Source: a virus. Taken from it: a stretch of 45,568 bases of DNA. This document shows, one piece after another, positions 31,901 through 39,356 of this stretch. The position numbers and the translations under genes were made by a program. The notes beneath the pieces are model-generated. The model worked only from the letters and a program-made list of their open reading frames with translations. It searched no databases and was not told where the DNA came from. Position 1 is the first letter of the stretch. Each line of letters begins with the position of its first letter. The stretch lies in IMG/VR virus record IMGVR_UViG_3300020057_000056, positions 1 through 45,568 of that record, one strand, 5' to 3'.

Positions 31901-32803
31901 ATGTCCGCACTTATTACATGGAAACCGAATGAAGATTCTGATAATATAACCTCCTATCATATTGAGCGGTCTATTGTAGGGGTAGAGACTTCAAACGTAT
32001 CTCCCTATGCTATTACTGCTGGCCAGACTATTCAAATACGTATAGACGGTGGGAACCTACTCACTATAGCTTTAAACGCTATTACAAGCGGCGCTGCAAC
32101 TGCAGCCCAGATAGCTACCATTCTAGACGCAGCCCTAAATGCTCACGGAGGCTCTACCAAAGTTAGCTCTAACGGAACGAAAGTTATTATCTACTCTAAC
32201 CGACAGACAGATAGAGGTGGAGTTAATATAAAGGGTGGTACAGCCCTTGCAGGGTTAGGAATCCTTGCAGGCATACGCAAGTTTCAATCAGAAGTTGTTG
32301 ATATTGCTCAAGTTTCACATCCGACCGATACTTATACAGATGAAGATGGTGACGCAGGATATCAATACAGACTCAGAGCTGAGAACTCTTCCTCGGCCCT
32401 TTCAGGGCCTACAGCATGGTTCTCCCCGTTCAAAGAGGTTATCCCAACTTCAGTGATCTACGGCTATTTAATTGACCCTGAAGGAAAGGCCCTGGAAGAC
32501 ACCAGGGTACAGTTTGGTCCTCCCATCAACAAAAGACCCTCTGATGATGCACTAAGCGGCTTCCAGCCTAATTCCTCAGCCCAGGTAGGCATTTCCCTAG
32601 ATCATAAAGAAGTTTACTCTGATGCAAACGGTTACTTCCAGTTTGTAGTCCCAGCTAACACGCCTATACGGATTAAGATTGACTCCGTAGGCCATGACTT
32701 TGTATATAAAACTCCTACTGCTGGGTCACAAAAAGACTTTACCGACCTAACAGAAGCTACCTCCTACGCAAGTTTTGCACTAGAAGGTGGATGGGGCATC
32801 TAA
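31901..32803 (+). CDS. Virion protein: FnIII with nested flagellin-hook-like domain
   Basis: A 300-residue protein in three parts. Residues 1-30 (ALITWKPNEDSDNITSYHIERS) are the first strands of a fibronectin III domain that resumes at about 135-170 (YTDEDGDAGYQYRLRAENSSSALSG). Between them, about 45-125, lies a flagellin-IN-like domain: TIQIRIDGGNLLTIAL, TAAQIATILDAAL, a KVSSNGTKVIIYS strand and GLGILAG. Residues about 185-300 form a carboxypeptidase-regulatory-like beta sandwich (GYLIDPEGKALEDTRVQF then SDANGYFQFVVPANTPIRI). It probably decorates the tail or baseplate. The ribosome site overlaps the preceding small gene. Gene role inferred. Confidence 0.7.
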   Translation: MSALITWKPNEDSDNITSYHIERSIVGVETSNVSPYAITAGQTIQIRIDGGNLLTIALNAITSGAATAAQIATILDAALNAHGGSTKVSSNGTKVIIYSNRQTDRGGVNIKGGTALAGLGILAGIRKFQSEVVDIAQVSHPTDTYTDEDGDAGYQYRLRAENSSSALSGPTAWFSPFKEVIPTSVIYGYLIDPEGKALEDTRVQFGPPINKRPSDDALSGFQPNSSAQVGISLDHKEVYSDANGYFQFVVPANTPIRIKIDSVGHDFVYKTPTAGSQKDFTDLTEATSYASFALEGGWGI

Positions 32804-32804
32804 G

Positions 32805-33578
32805 GTGAGTAACTTAAGTTTACAGTTTTTAGGCCCGATTAATTATAAAGCCGAGATTCCTGAATCCCGGCTGTTTTTTCCACAGACAGGGGTAGCTATG
32901 CAGATGATTGAACTAAGAAGAAACGACAAACGGAGCTTCAATGTTCTTGTTAAGGACAATTTCGCCCGAGTCGTAAACTTACAAGGGGCTAGTATAAAGT
33001 TCGTCCTTAGGTCCAGAGATGCTATCCTAGGCCCAGACGGTGAGAGAGTCATTGTTGCCACACAGGAAGCTGTAACTATCTATGATCAGCTATCTTATGA
33101 GCACATAGGCCAGTTCAATGTTGTATTAGGTGAGGATGCTACTGAGACTGCAGGACAGTATAGAGCAGAGTTTCAAGTACAACTCAAAGGCATTGCCCAG
33201 AACAGAAAGACCCCAGAGTATGCTCTAGCGGATGACCAGACCCTCGTTTTGCTCGTTGACGGTGAAGAGCAGACCATTACTTTTGACTCTAACGATTTTG
33301 TTGATATATCTAATGCCACAGCTGCAGAAGTCGTGGCGGCTATTAATGCCCAGATTACAGGAGCTATTGCTTACGTGGTCCGGGCTAATATATGTGATAG
33401 CTATATTTTGATCCATTCGACCTCAGAGAACGGGTCTATTCAGGCCCACAGCGGGTCTGCTATCGATGCTCTAGGGTTCAACACCCTACTTCAAAGAGAC
33501 CAAACAGTAAGCTTGCCAGATGAAACACTTATTGTTAATATCAAAGAAGATCTAGACGAGCAGGAAGTTATAGACTAA
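32805..33578 (+). CDS. BppU-like baseplate protein with flagellin-hook-like domain
   Basis: A 257-residue protein. I choose the GTG at 32805, which follows GGATGGGG, over an in-frame GTG at 32787 that lies inside the previous gene. Residues about 35-125 follow the upper baseplate (BppU_N) beta-sandwich pattern: ELRRNDKRSFNVLVKDNFARVVNLQGASIKFVLRS then ETAGQYRAEFQVQL. Residues about 150-225 are a flagellin-IN-like domain (TLVLLVDGEEQTITF, AAEVVAAINAQI, SYILIHST, IDALGFN), the same kind as in the preceding gene. A peripheral baseplate or receptor-handling role is inferred. Confidence 0.65.
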   Translation: MSNLSLQFLGPINYKAEIPESRLFFPQTGVAMQMIELRRNDKRSFNVLVKDNFARVVNLQGASIKFVLRSRDAILGPDGERVIVATQEAVTIYDQLSYEHIGQFNVVLGEDATETAGQYRAEFQVQLKGIAQNRKTPEYALADDQTLVLLVDGEEQTITFDSNDFVDISNATAAEVVAAINAQITGAIAYVVRANICDSYILIHSTSENGSIQAHSGSAIDALGFNTLLQRDQTVSLPDETLIVNIKEDLDEQEVID

Positions 33579-33594
33579 TAGAAAGTGTAGCATT

Positions 33595-33816
33595 ATGAAA
33601 GTACATTTAGTATTCACCCTGCCGGAAGACAAAGCTGACCATAAATCGGCCCTGGAGGGGCCTTCTATGGCAATAGCTCTACAAGAGATTTACGATCAAA
33701 TCATACGTAAGCGTCTGAAATATGGAGAGTTATCTGATTCTGACGCGAAACTTCTGGAAGAAATTAAAACAGAATTCTTTGAGATACTAGACCAACATGA
33801 TCTGGAGCTATACTGA
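33595..33816 (+). CDS. Small acidic protein, function unknown
   Basis: A 73-residue protein with strands at the start (MKVHLVFTLPEDKAD) then helices (MAIALQEIYDQIIRKRLKYGEL and LLEEIKTEFFEILDQH). The shape suggests a small alpha/beta regulatory or binding protein; it is not recognised. The next gene starts inside it in another frame. The weak ribosome site GAAAG suggests low expression. Confidence 0.55.
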   Translation: MKVHLVFTLPEDKADHKSALEGPSMAIALQEIYDQIIRKRLKYGELSDSDAKLLEEIKTEFFEILDQHDLELY

Positions 33817-34015
33817 TGATGAAGAAGTCTTATATCTGAAACAAAGAATCTCTTTTCTTGAAGCTCAAATCAGCCTACAGAGTGCATTCAGATCTTACCC
33901 ACTCAGATCTCAAATGCCCGAATGCCGGCATCACATATATGCAGGCCCGTCATCAAACTGTGTTAACTGTGGCATGCAGTGTCCTGTACTCGGGTTTACA
34001 GGCCACTTGACTTAA
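33797..34015 (+). CDS. Small putative zinc-binding protein
   Basis: A 72-residue protein overlapping the previous gene by 20 bases. The N-terminal helix (EEVLYLKQRISFLEAQISLQ) is coiled-coil-like. The C-terminus has CRHHIY followed by CVNCGMQC, a Cys/His cluster that could bind zinc. No family is recognised. The start is uncertain because no strong ribosome site precedes it, but translation could be coupled to the upstream gene. Confidence 0.45.
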   Translation: MIWSYTDDEEVLYLKQRISFLEAQISLQSAFRSYPLRSQMPECRHHIYAGPSSNCVNCGMQCPVLGFTGHLT

Positions 34016-34042
34016 ACACATCCACCTCGTATATTGTATGTT

Positions 34043-35539
34043 ATGAGTGAGATACCTCTTTGGCTTCAGTCTCCACCGCCCAATCTGAAGCTCGACCAAT
34101 TTAAGCTTCCACTGTATCCATTCCAAAATTCTGGGGCAATCTTCTTAGCACAAAACCCCAACAGCCTTTTACGGGACTCTGTGGGACTTGGGAAATGCCC
34201 ACAATCTCTTGCAGCGTTTAATGCTCTTGTACGGAAACAACCCACCTTAAAATGTTTAATCGTAGTCCCGGCTTCTCTCATCCACCAGTGGAAAGACGAG
34301 ATTGAGAAATTCACTACTTTCAAATCTATTATCTATCGAGGTCAGAAAAAGACTAGAGATAATATAATGAAAACTTTTATAAGAGATCCAGAGATCCAGT
34401 GCCTTATAACTAACTATGAAATTGTCAGAAGGGACGAGGATAATTTCTTGGATCTACACCGTGAGTTTCCGTACATCATTATATTCGACGAGGCCCAGAA
34501 AATAAAGAACCACAGATCTAAAACAGCACAGGCAATTAAGCTGCTATCAATGCGCTCTAGTGGAAATAAACTTCTTACAGCTACACCTGTATTCAATAAC
34601 GTCCTAGATCTTTACGGACTATTTAAAATAATTAACCCGGCAGTTTTTGGGACGTATGTAAACTTCATGAATAATTTTACTAATTATTATATGATGGATA
34701 TGGGTAGTTACCAAATTCCTGTATACCAAGGCCCTAAAAATATCCCGCTACTTAAAGATAAAATCAAGGGCTATGTATTTGGCCGAGAAAAAAAAGACGT
34801 GTATAATCAACTACCTCCACTCACTTTCTCAGATAGATTTGTTGCCTTACCAGAACATCATCAAGAGATTTATGATGCACTTGAGCAAGAGAAGCTAATT
34901 GTGGATGATGTTGAAACTAAGGATATCGACAGGCTGGCAGCTCTCACTCACATGCAGAGTTGTGCTGATGCTGTAGAGCATTTAAACACTACTGTAGCTC
35001 CTTCACACCCTAAAATAGACGAGTGTATCCAGATCATTGAAGAAGAGTTTGATGACGACAAAATCATTGTGTACTCTAAGTTTACCCGGACAATAGACAT
35101 TCTAAATGCAGAACTAAAGAAAAAGAATATCGCCCACTTTAACATTGACGGCAGAATAGACGCAGCCCAAAGAGATGCGAATAAGAAAGCGTGGGAAAAT
35201 CATCCTGGAAAAGCCATCCTAGTTATCAGCTCTGCTGGTGGGGCTGGTTTAAATCTGCAAGCTGCTGGGACTATCATCTTTTTAAACCGACCCTGGTCTT
35301 ACGGAGAGCTATTACAAGTTTGCGGACGTATCCATAGAATCGGGACTAAGCATGAGAAATTGCTGATCATTAACTTATACTGTGAAGGCACCATTGACGA
35401 AGACATAAGAGATACGTTAAAGTCAAAGGAAGCCGTGTTTAATCGCCTATTCATTCAGGGAGGAGAAAATCTTGCAGAAAAAGACTTCAGCAGAGAAATC
35501 TGGAACAAAGCCTATCAAAGAGCTACTGCAAAAATTTAA
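34043..35539 (+). CDS. SNF2-type superfamily 2 helicase / translocase
   Basis: A 498-residue SF2 enzyme (ATG at 34043; a TTG nine bases earlier is possible). Motifs seen: Q-like LPLYPFQNSGAIFL, motif I DSVGLGKC (about 45-52), motif II FDEAQ (about 149), motif III TATPVFNN, and in the second RecA fold VYSKFTRTIDIL, SAGGAGLNLQAA and QVCGRIHRIG. GRIHRIG and DEAQ are SNF2-type. Motif I ends GKC instead of GKT/GKS. Phage SNF2 proteins may remodel protein-DNA complexes, aid replication or recombination, or counter host defence. No nuclease or DNA-binding extension is fused. Its end overlaps the next small gene by 68 bases. Confidence 0.87.
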   Translation: MSEIPLWLQSPPPNLKLDQFKLPLYPFQNSGAIFLAQNPNSLLRDSVGLGKCPQSLAAFNALVRKQPTLKCLIVVPASLIHQWKDEIEKFTTFKSIIYRGQKKTRDNIMKTFIRDPEIQCLITNYEIVRRDEDNFLDLHREFPYIIIFDEAQKIKNHRSKTAQAIKLLSMRSSGNKLLTATPVFNNVLDLYGLFKIINPAVFGTYVNFMNNFTNYYMMDMGSYQIPVYQGPKNIPLLKDKIKGYVFGREKKDVYNQLPPLTFSDRFVALPEHHQEIYDALEQEKLIVDDVETKDIDRLAALTHMQSCADAVEHLNTTVAPSHPKIDECIQIIEEEFDDDKIIVYSKFTRTIDILNAELKKKNIAHFNIDGRIDAAQRDANKKAWENHPGKAILVISSAGGAGLNLQAAGTIIFLNRPWSYGELLQVCGRIHRIGTKHEKLLIINLYCEGTIDEDIRDTLKSKEAVFNRLFIQGGENLAEKDFSREIWNKAYQRATAKI

Positions 35540-35726
35540 TGTTGTGATTTATAAATCACCTACAGGACTTCAGTATATAAAAGAAGATCATGGAACAAAC
35601 CAACACCCTCCAGTAGTTTTGCTAAAAAGTATTTGGGAAGCCCTAGGCAAACACAAAGATTCTAAAGCAGCTTACAAGGCCTACCTAGCAGACAAGAAGG
35701 CATCAACAAAAGGAGAAACAAAGTGA
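35472..35726 (+). CDS. Small protein ending in a single HEAT-like unit
   Basis: An 84-residue protein in a different frame overlapping the helicase end. I support the TTG start at 35472 because GGGAGGAG lies six bases upstream. The first half is basic and polar. The end, WEALGKHKDSKAAYKAYLADKK then KGET, is the same as the end of the next gene's product (ALGNYKDSKAAHKGFNADEKAFKKGET), and the stop overlaps the next start (GTGA). It looks like the ancestral or partner copy from which the HEAT-repeat gene's end was duplicated. Function unknown. Confidence 0.6.
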   Translation: MQKKTSAEKSGTKPIKELLQKFNVVIYKSPTGLQYIKEDHGTNQHPPVVLLKSIWEALGKHKDSKAAYKAYLADKKASTKGETK

Positions 35727-35748
35727 ACAAAGAATCGGAGATAAAGAC
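35641..35748 (+). repeat. Left copy of 108-bp gene-junction duplication
   Basis: This 108-bp segment spans the end of the small gene at 35472 and the start of the HEAT-repeat gene. It aligns without gaps to 36948-37055, which spans the end of the HEAT gene and the start of the 37030 gene, with 90 identical positions of 108 by hand count. Both copies contain the same type of stop/start overlap. Confidence 0.85.
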
Positions 35749-37033
35749 AGCTGCTCTCATTAAAGCTCTCAAAGATAAAGATCGGGGTGTTCGCTTGTCT
35801 GCTGCCAAAGCCCTAAGCAATCACACAGACTCTAAAGCTACCAACGCTCTCATTAAAGCTCTCGAAGATAAAAATCTACATGTTCGCTGGTATGCTGCCG
35901 TAGCTCTAGGCAAACACAAAGATTCTAAAGCTACCGATGCCCTCATTAAAGCTCTCAAAGGTAAAAATCTACATGTTCGCTGGTATGCTACCATAGCCCT
36001 AGGCAAACACAAAGATTCTAAAGCAGCTACCGATGCTCTCATTGAAGCTTTCGAAGATCAAGATTCGGGTGTTCGCATGTCTGCTGCCAGAGCCCTAGGC
36101 AATCACAAAGATTCTAAAGCAGCTACTGATGCTCTCATTAAAGCTCTCCGAGATGAAGATTGGTATGTTCGCAAGTCTGCTACCATAGCCCTAGGCACTC
36201 GCACAGATTCTAAAGCCGCTACCTATGCTCTCATTAAAGCTCTCGAAGATCAAGATTCGGGTGTTCGCTGGTATGCTACCATAGCCCTAGGCAAACACAA
36301 AGATTCTAAAGCCGCTATCGATGCTCTCCTTAAAGCTCTCAAAGATGAAGATCGGAGTGTTCGCTTGTATGCTGCCAAAGCTCTAGGCAAACACAAAGAT
36401 TCTAAAGTTACCGATGCTCTCATTAAAGCTCTCGAAGATAAAGATTGGTATGTTCGCAAGTCTGCTGCCATAGCCCTAGGCAATCACAAAGATTCTAAAG
36501 CGGCTACCGATGCTCTCATTAAAGCTCTCGAAGATAAAGATTGGTATGTTCGCAAGTCTGCTATCATAGCCCTAGGCACTCGCACAGATTCTAAAGCCGC
36601 TACCGATGCTCTCCTTAAAGCTTTCGAAGATAAAGATTGGCATGTTCGCTGGTCTGCTGCCTTAGCCCTAGGCAATCACAAAGATTCTAAAGCTACCGAT
36701 GCTCTCCTTAAAGCTCTCAAAGATGAAAATCCGGGTGTTCGCTGGTATGCTATCGACGCCCTAGGCAATCACAAAGATTCTAAAGCCGCTACCGATGCTC
36801 TCCTTAAAGCTCTCGAAGATAAAGATCCGAATGTTCGCAGGTATGCTGCCATAGCCATAGGCAAACACAAAGATTTTAAAGCTACCGATGCTCTCCTTAA
36901 AGCTCTCAAAGATAAAGATTGGTATGTTCGCAGGTATGCTGCCAGAGCCCTAGGCAATTACAAAGATTCTAAAGCAGCACACAAGGGGTTCAATGCAGAC
37001 GAGAAGGCTTTTAAAAAAGGAGAAACAGAATGA
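35723..37033 (+). CDS. HEAT-repeat protein of 13 near-identical units
   Basis: A 436-residue protein built almost wholly of 31-32-residue HEAT-like (PBS-lyase type) helix pairs, pattern DALIKALEDKD-xx-VR-xx-A-xx-ALG-x-xx-DSKAA, repeated 13 times. The framework is nearly invariant, and change is concentrated at four residues flanking the VR pair (for example WY..KS, SG..WY, LH..WY, RG..LS, PN..RY). In HEAT superhelices such positions lie on the inner binding surface. A short N-terminus (MNKESEIKT) and basic tail cap it. GTG start overlaps the previous stop, and its stop overlaps the next start. Likely a protein- or nucleic-acid-binding scaffold; the partner is unknown. Confidence 0.88.
   Translation: MNKESEIKTAALIKALKDKDRGVRLSAAKALSNHTDSKATNALIKALEDKNLHVRWYAAVALGKHKDSKATDALIKALKGKNLHVRWYATIALGKHKDSKAATDALIEAFEDQDSGVRMSAARALGNHKDSKAATDALIKALRDEDWYVRKSATIALGTRTDSKAATYALIKALEDQDSGVRWYATIALGKHKDSKAAIDALLKALKDEDRSVRLYAAKALGKHKDSKVTDALIKALEDKDWYVRKSAAIALGNHKDSKAATDALIKALEDKDWYVRKSAIIALGTRTDSKAATDALLKAFEDKDWHVRWSAALALGNHKDSKATDALLKALKDENPGVRWYAIDALGNHKDSKAATDALLKALEDKDPNVRRYAAIAIGKHKDFKATDALLKALKDKDWYVRRYAARALGNYKDSKAAHKGFNADEKAFKKGETE
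35750..36979 (+). repeat. Tandem array of 13 HEAT-coding units (93 or 96 bp each)
   Basis: Units of 93 or 96 bp differ by one optional Ala codon (SKA versus SKAA). Each contains the unchanged heptamer TGTTCGC. The two codons on each side vary while their third bases stay mostly fixed. Some unit types recur at non-adjacent positions, as expected if units are copied by recombination. Confidence 0.9.
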
Positions 37034-37055
37034 CCAAAGAATCGGAGATAAAGAC
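36948..37055 (+). repeat. Right copy of 108-bp gene-junction duplication
   Basis: The counterpart of 35641-35748. It covers the last HEAT half-unit, the basic tail, the ATGA stop/start overlap and the first nine codons of the 37030 gene, whose start (TKESEIKT after Met) copies that of the HEAT gene (NKESEIKT). Confidence 0.85.
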
Positions 37056-37179
37056 CGCCTACCTATCAGCACGTCATGCTTACGCTGGGGCTCGAAATAA
37101 CTACTATGTAGCACGTGATGCTTACACATTAGCAAGTGATGGTCTAGACCACTACGGCGAGTTAAACAGAAGAAAATAA
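37030..37179 (+). CDS. 49-residue protein sharing the HEAT gene's N-terminus
   Basis: A short gene with ATGA overlap to the HEAT gene and TAATG overlap to the next. GGAGAAACAGA upstream gives a ribosome site. The start, MTKESEIKTA, matches the HEAT protein's MNKESEIKTA, then diverges into a Tyr/Ala/Arg-rich helix (YLSARHAYAGARNNYYVARDAY) with a loose repeat of the type ARxAY. Function unknown. It may be the original gene whose 5' end was copied to make the HEAT gene. Confidence 0.6.
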   Translation: MTKESEIKTAYLSARHAYAGARNNYYVARDAYTLASDGLDHYGELNRRK

Positions 37180-37751
37180 TGAGCGAAAATAAAAAACTAC
37201 ACAGTTATGAAGGCGAGAAAGCCACAAGGACCGGAGCTTACTACGAAAAGCTCCTGAAGAAGTTCTGTGGCCCAGACTATCATAACTTACTTAGACCACA
37301 GAAGAGATCAGAAGTCCGACAGTTTCTTAGGTTTAGTAAGACTTCACTAGTCTACGGCATTCCCCAGGAAGTCAATTGCTTTCGAACCGAAGCTTTCAAT
37401 ATTATCGTACACAACCATTTAACTGCCGTTAGAACTAACGACACAGCCCTAGTCAAATTAAACTTCCATGAACTAGGAGAGTTACCAGACACCACTATTG
37501 AAAACAGCATGGAACTTTTAACCCCAGATTTCCTTTGGCTAGATATCTGTACCACGAAAAATTCCTTCATCCCACATCAAATTATGTTGATAGTTAACAT
37601 GCGAATGGAACAAGGCAAGCGTACAGTGATCTACTCTCCAGCAGCGGATGACCGGGCTTGGCAGCGTCTATATGAATCAGACGTTTTCATTAAGTTCCTG
37701 AATAGGTTTAAAGAAAAGTCACAGGCTCTCGAAGTTAAGGGGTACGAATGA
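37179..37751 (+). CDS. Replication-cluster protein before helicase, unknown function
   Basis: A 190-residue protein I do not recognise. The N-terminal 60 residues are basic and helical. The centre has a hydrophobic strand followed by Asp (DFLWLDICTT), then HQIMLIVNMRMEQGKRTVIYSPAADDRAW, a strand pattern reminiscent of a degenerate RecA-like or loader ATPase Walker B and sensor region, but no Walker A is present. It overlaps the DnaB-like helicase gene by four bases (ATGA), so a helicase loader or partner is plausible by position. That is inference only. Confidence 0.55.
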   Translation: MSENKKLHSYEGEKATRTGAYYEKLLKKFCGPDYHNLLRPQKRSEVRQFLRFSKTSLVYGIPQEVNCFRTEAFNIIVHNHLTAVRTNDTALVKLNFHELGELPDTTIENSMELLTPDFLWLDICTTKNSFIPHQIMLIVNMRMEQGKRTVIYSPAADDRAWQRLYESDVFIKFLNRFKEKSQALEVKGYE

Positions 37752-39094
37752 GCGAAGCAACACAATATTCCTATAACGTTCTTTCAGGCTTATTCTCTGA
37801 TAGAGTAATTAAACTGAAAGCGCAGATCAAGCAGAGCTACTTCACAGACCCAGCTCAAATGCAGCTATACACTTTCTGCACTGAATTTTATGCGAGTACT
37901 AAAACTGTACCAACAGTTCAAGTTGTAGAAGATGCATTTAAAGATAAACTGTGGGACATCCAACAAGAAGTAAAGACAATTCTCGGCAAGCTCAATGTAC
38001 TAATTGATGACGCCCTTTTCGAACACTCACTACAGAATTTCATACAAGACCATAAGATTTCACTCCTGGTCAGTAACTCAAAAAAGGTCGCAAATGTACA
38101 GTCCATTGGCTTCGACAAAGTGCTAGATGATACTCGTAAAGTCCTGAACACAATTACCGGCATTGAGAATTCAAAGCTCAATATCTACAACTCTGATATT
38201 AAAGATGATGTTGACTCCTTCTTAACGAGAACGTTCGATAAGACTATTGATACTCCGGGCATCCCTGTTAGAAATCCCATCATCAACAGAATTACTGGTG
38301 GTATGCAGCCGAAGCGCCTGTGGGTTATAGCTGGAGCTTCGGGTGAATGTAAGTCTACCTATCTTAAAAATCTAGCGTACGATTCTTTAATCGCTGGCGC
38401 TAATACTTTCTACTGTACTGTGGAAGAAGACCAAGATCAGGTTCTTAGAGTACTAACTACTATTCACGTCTTTAGAAAGTATAGTGTTATCCTAGAATCT
38501 GCCAAATATAAAACCTACACTGCTGAGGAAGAAAAACTATTCAGACAAGCCCAAGAAGACTTCCTTAGCTTGAGCAGCAACATAACTATTTTTGAATTGC
38601 CGCAACGCTATAGCTACTCTAATTTTGAGAGCATGTTAACGCAACAGAACTCAATCAAAAAGATCGACGCAGTATTTCTAGATTACTTACTGCTCCTAAA
38701 GCCGGACAGTAAAAGATCTCAGCAGCATGAAGAGAGTGAACAGCTCTACAATGAAGCTAGACAGCTGGCTAATGGATTCGACGGGGGCCGTGGTATATTT
38801 GTTTGTACCGCCCACCAAGTTAATCGAGAAGGCTGGAAGAAGGCTAAGAAACGTGGTCATTATGTAGCCGAGGATTTAGCCAAGACAGTAGCAGCACAAC
38901 AAGCCCCAGATTTAGTTATTGCTAATTATCTTGATCCTGAGCTTAGATCTCAAAATGAACTCAGACAAAACCTGCTAAAGAACAGAGGTGGAGAATTCTA
39001 CAATGAACCTTGGATCTGTCCCATTCAGTTAGAGTGTGGAATTATCAACCCTCCTCTTGATATGGATGACATTCCAAAAGACCTTAAGCTATGA
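37748..39094 (+). CDS. DnaB-like replicative helicase
   Basis: A 448-residue RecA-type hexameric helicase. The N-terminal 130 residues are a helical DnaB-N-like domain. A linker (GIPVRNPIINRITGGMQPKRLWVIAG) leads to the ATPase core: Walker A G-ASGECKS (196-203), a catalytic Glu in TVEEDQDQ, Walker B AVFLDYLLLL and a DnaB-type sensor segment FVCTAHQVNREG. The second Gly of Walker A is Cys201, which is unusual. The core closely follows phage helicases of T4 gp41/DnaB type, with no primase fused. It should unwind the fork with the polymerase and SSB encoded downstream. Three tiny genes follow in ATGA overlap. Confidence 0.88.
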   Translation: MSEATQYSYNVLSGLFSDRVIKLKAQIKQSYFTDPAQMQLYTFCTEFYASTKTVPTVQVVEDAFKDKLWDIQQEVKTILGKLNVLIDDALFEHSLQNFIQDHKISLLVSNSKKVANVQSIGFDKVLDDTRKVLNTITGIENSKLNIYNSDIKDDVDSFLTRTFDKTIDTPGIPVRNPIINRITGGMQPKRLWVIAGASGECKSTYLKNLAYDSLIAGANTFYCTVEEDQDQVLRVLTTIHVFRKYSVILESAKYKTYTAEEEKLFRQAQEDFLSLSSNITIFELPQRYSYSNFESMLTQQNSIKKIDAVFLDYLLLLKPDSKRSQQHEESEQLYNEARQLANGFDGGRGIFVCTAHQVNREGWKKAKKRGHYVAEDLAKTVAAQQAPDLVIANYLDPELRSQNELRQNLLKNRGGEFYNEPWICPIQLECGIINPPLDMDDIPKDLKL

Positions 39095-39216
39095 GTTTAC
39101 GAGAAATATATAGTAGATTTGAACTAGAGTTTCACGTAGACTTACCCAGTGTATATTTTGGAGTTGTACATAACCACTTGGGGTTCAATCAATGGGTTTG
39201 GAGTATTCATAGATGA
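39091..39216 (+). CDS. Microprotein 1 of 3 (41 residues)
   Basis: A tiny gene starting in the helicase stop (ATGA) and ending in an ATGA overlap with the next. The product begins MSLREIYSRFELEFHVD, then VYFGVVH and a Trp-rich end. Its pattern MS-hydrophobic-xx-(I/V)-Y-xx-F-x-L is shared with the two following microproteins, suggesting tandem duplicates. Too short for a known domain; perhaps a subunit or inhibitor acting on the replication complex. The coupling and shared pattern support that it is real. Confidence 0.55.
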   Translation: MSLREIYSRFELEFHVDLPSVYFGVVHNHLGFNQWVWSIHR

Positions 39217-39356
39217 GCGTTGACGAAGTATACAAGTGTTTTAACCTGCACTTTTACAGAGCCGATGATAACGCAGGTGGATGGTGTGGCCTCTATAACT
39301 CCGACAAATTCGGACCCAAATTCAGCTATCTCTGGTGGATCGGAGTATTTAAGTGA
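39213..39356 (+). CDS. Microprotein 2 of 3 (47 residues)
   Basis: It begins MSVDEVYKCFNLHFY, the same layout as microprotein 1, then a Gly/Trp/Asn segment (AGGWCGLYNSDKFG) and an aromatic end (YLWWIGVFK). It overlaps both neighbours by stop/start sequences (ATGA, then a one-base TGATG overlap). The high aromatic content (Tyr, Phe, Trp) suits a small folded beta protein or a peptide bound to a larger partner. Function unknown. Confidence 0.55.
   Translation: MSVDEVYKCFNLHFYRADDNAGGWCGLYNSDKFGPKFSYLWWIGVFK

Noticed and set aside
35750-36979. Diversity-generating retroelement as the source of HEAT variation
   Set aside because: No reverse transcriptase or template repeat is present in the window, and the changes are not restricted to adenines. 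Recombination among units fits better.
35750-36979. CRISPR array
   Set aside because: The repeats are adjacent coding units of 93-96 bp without spacers and keep one long reading frame.
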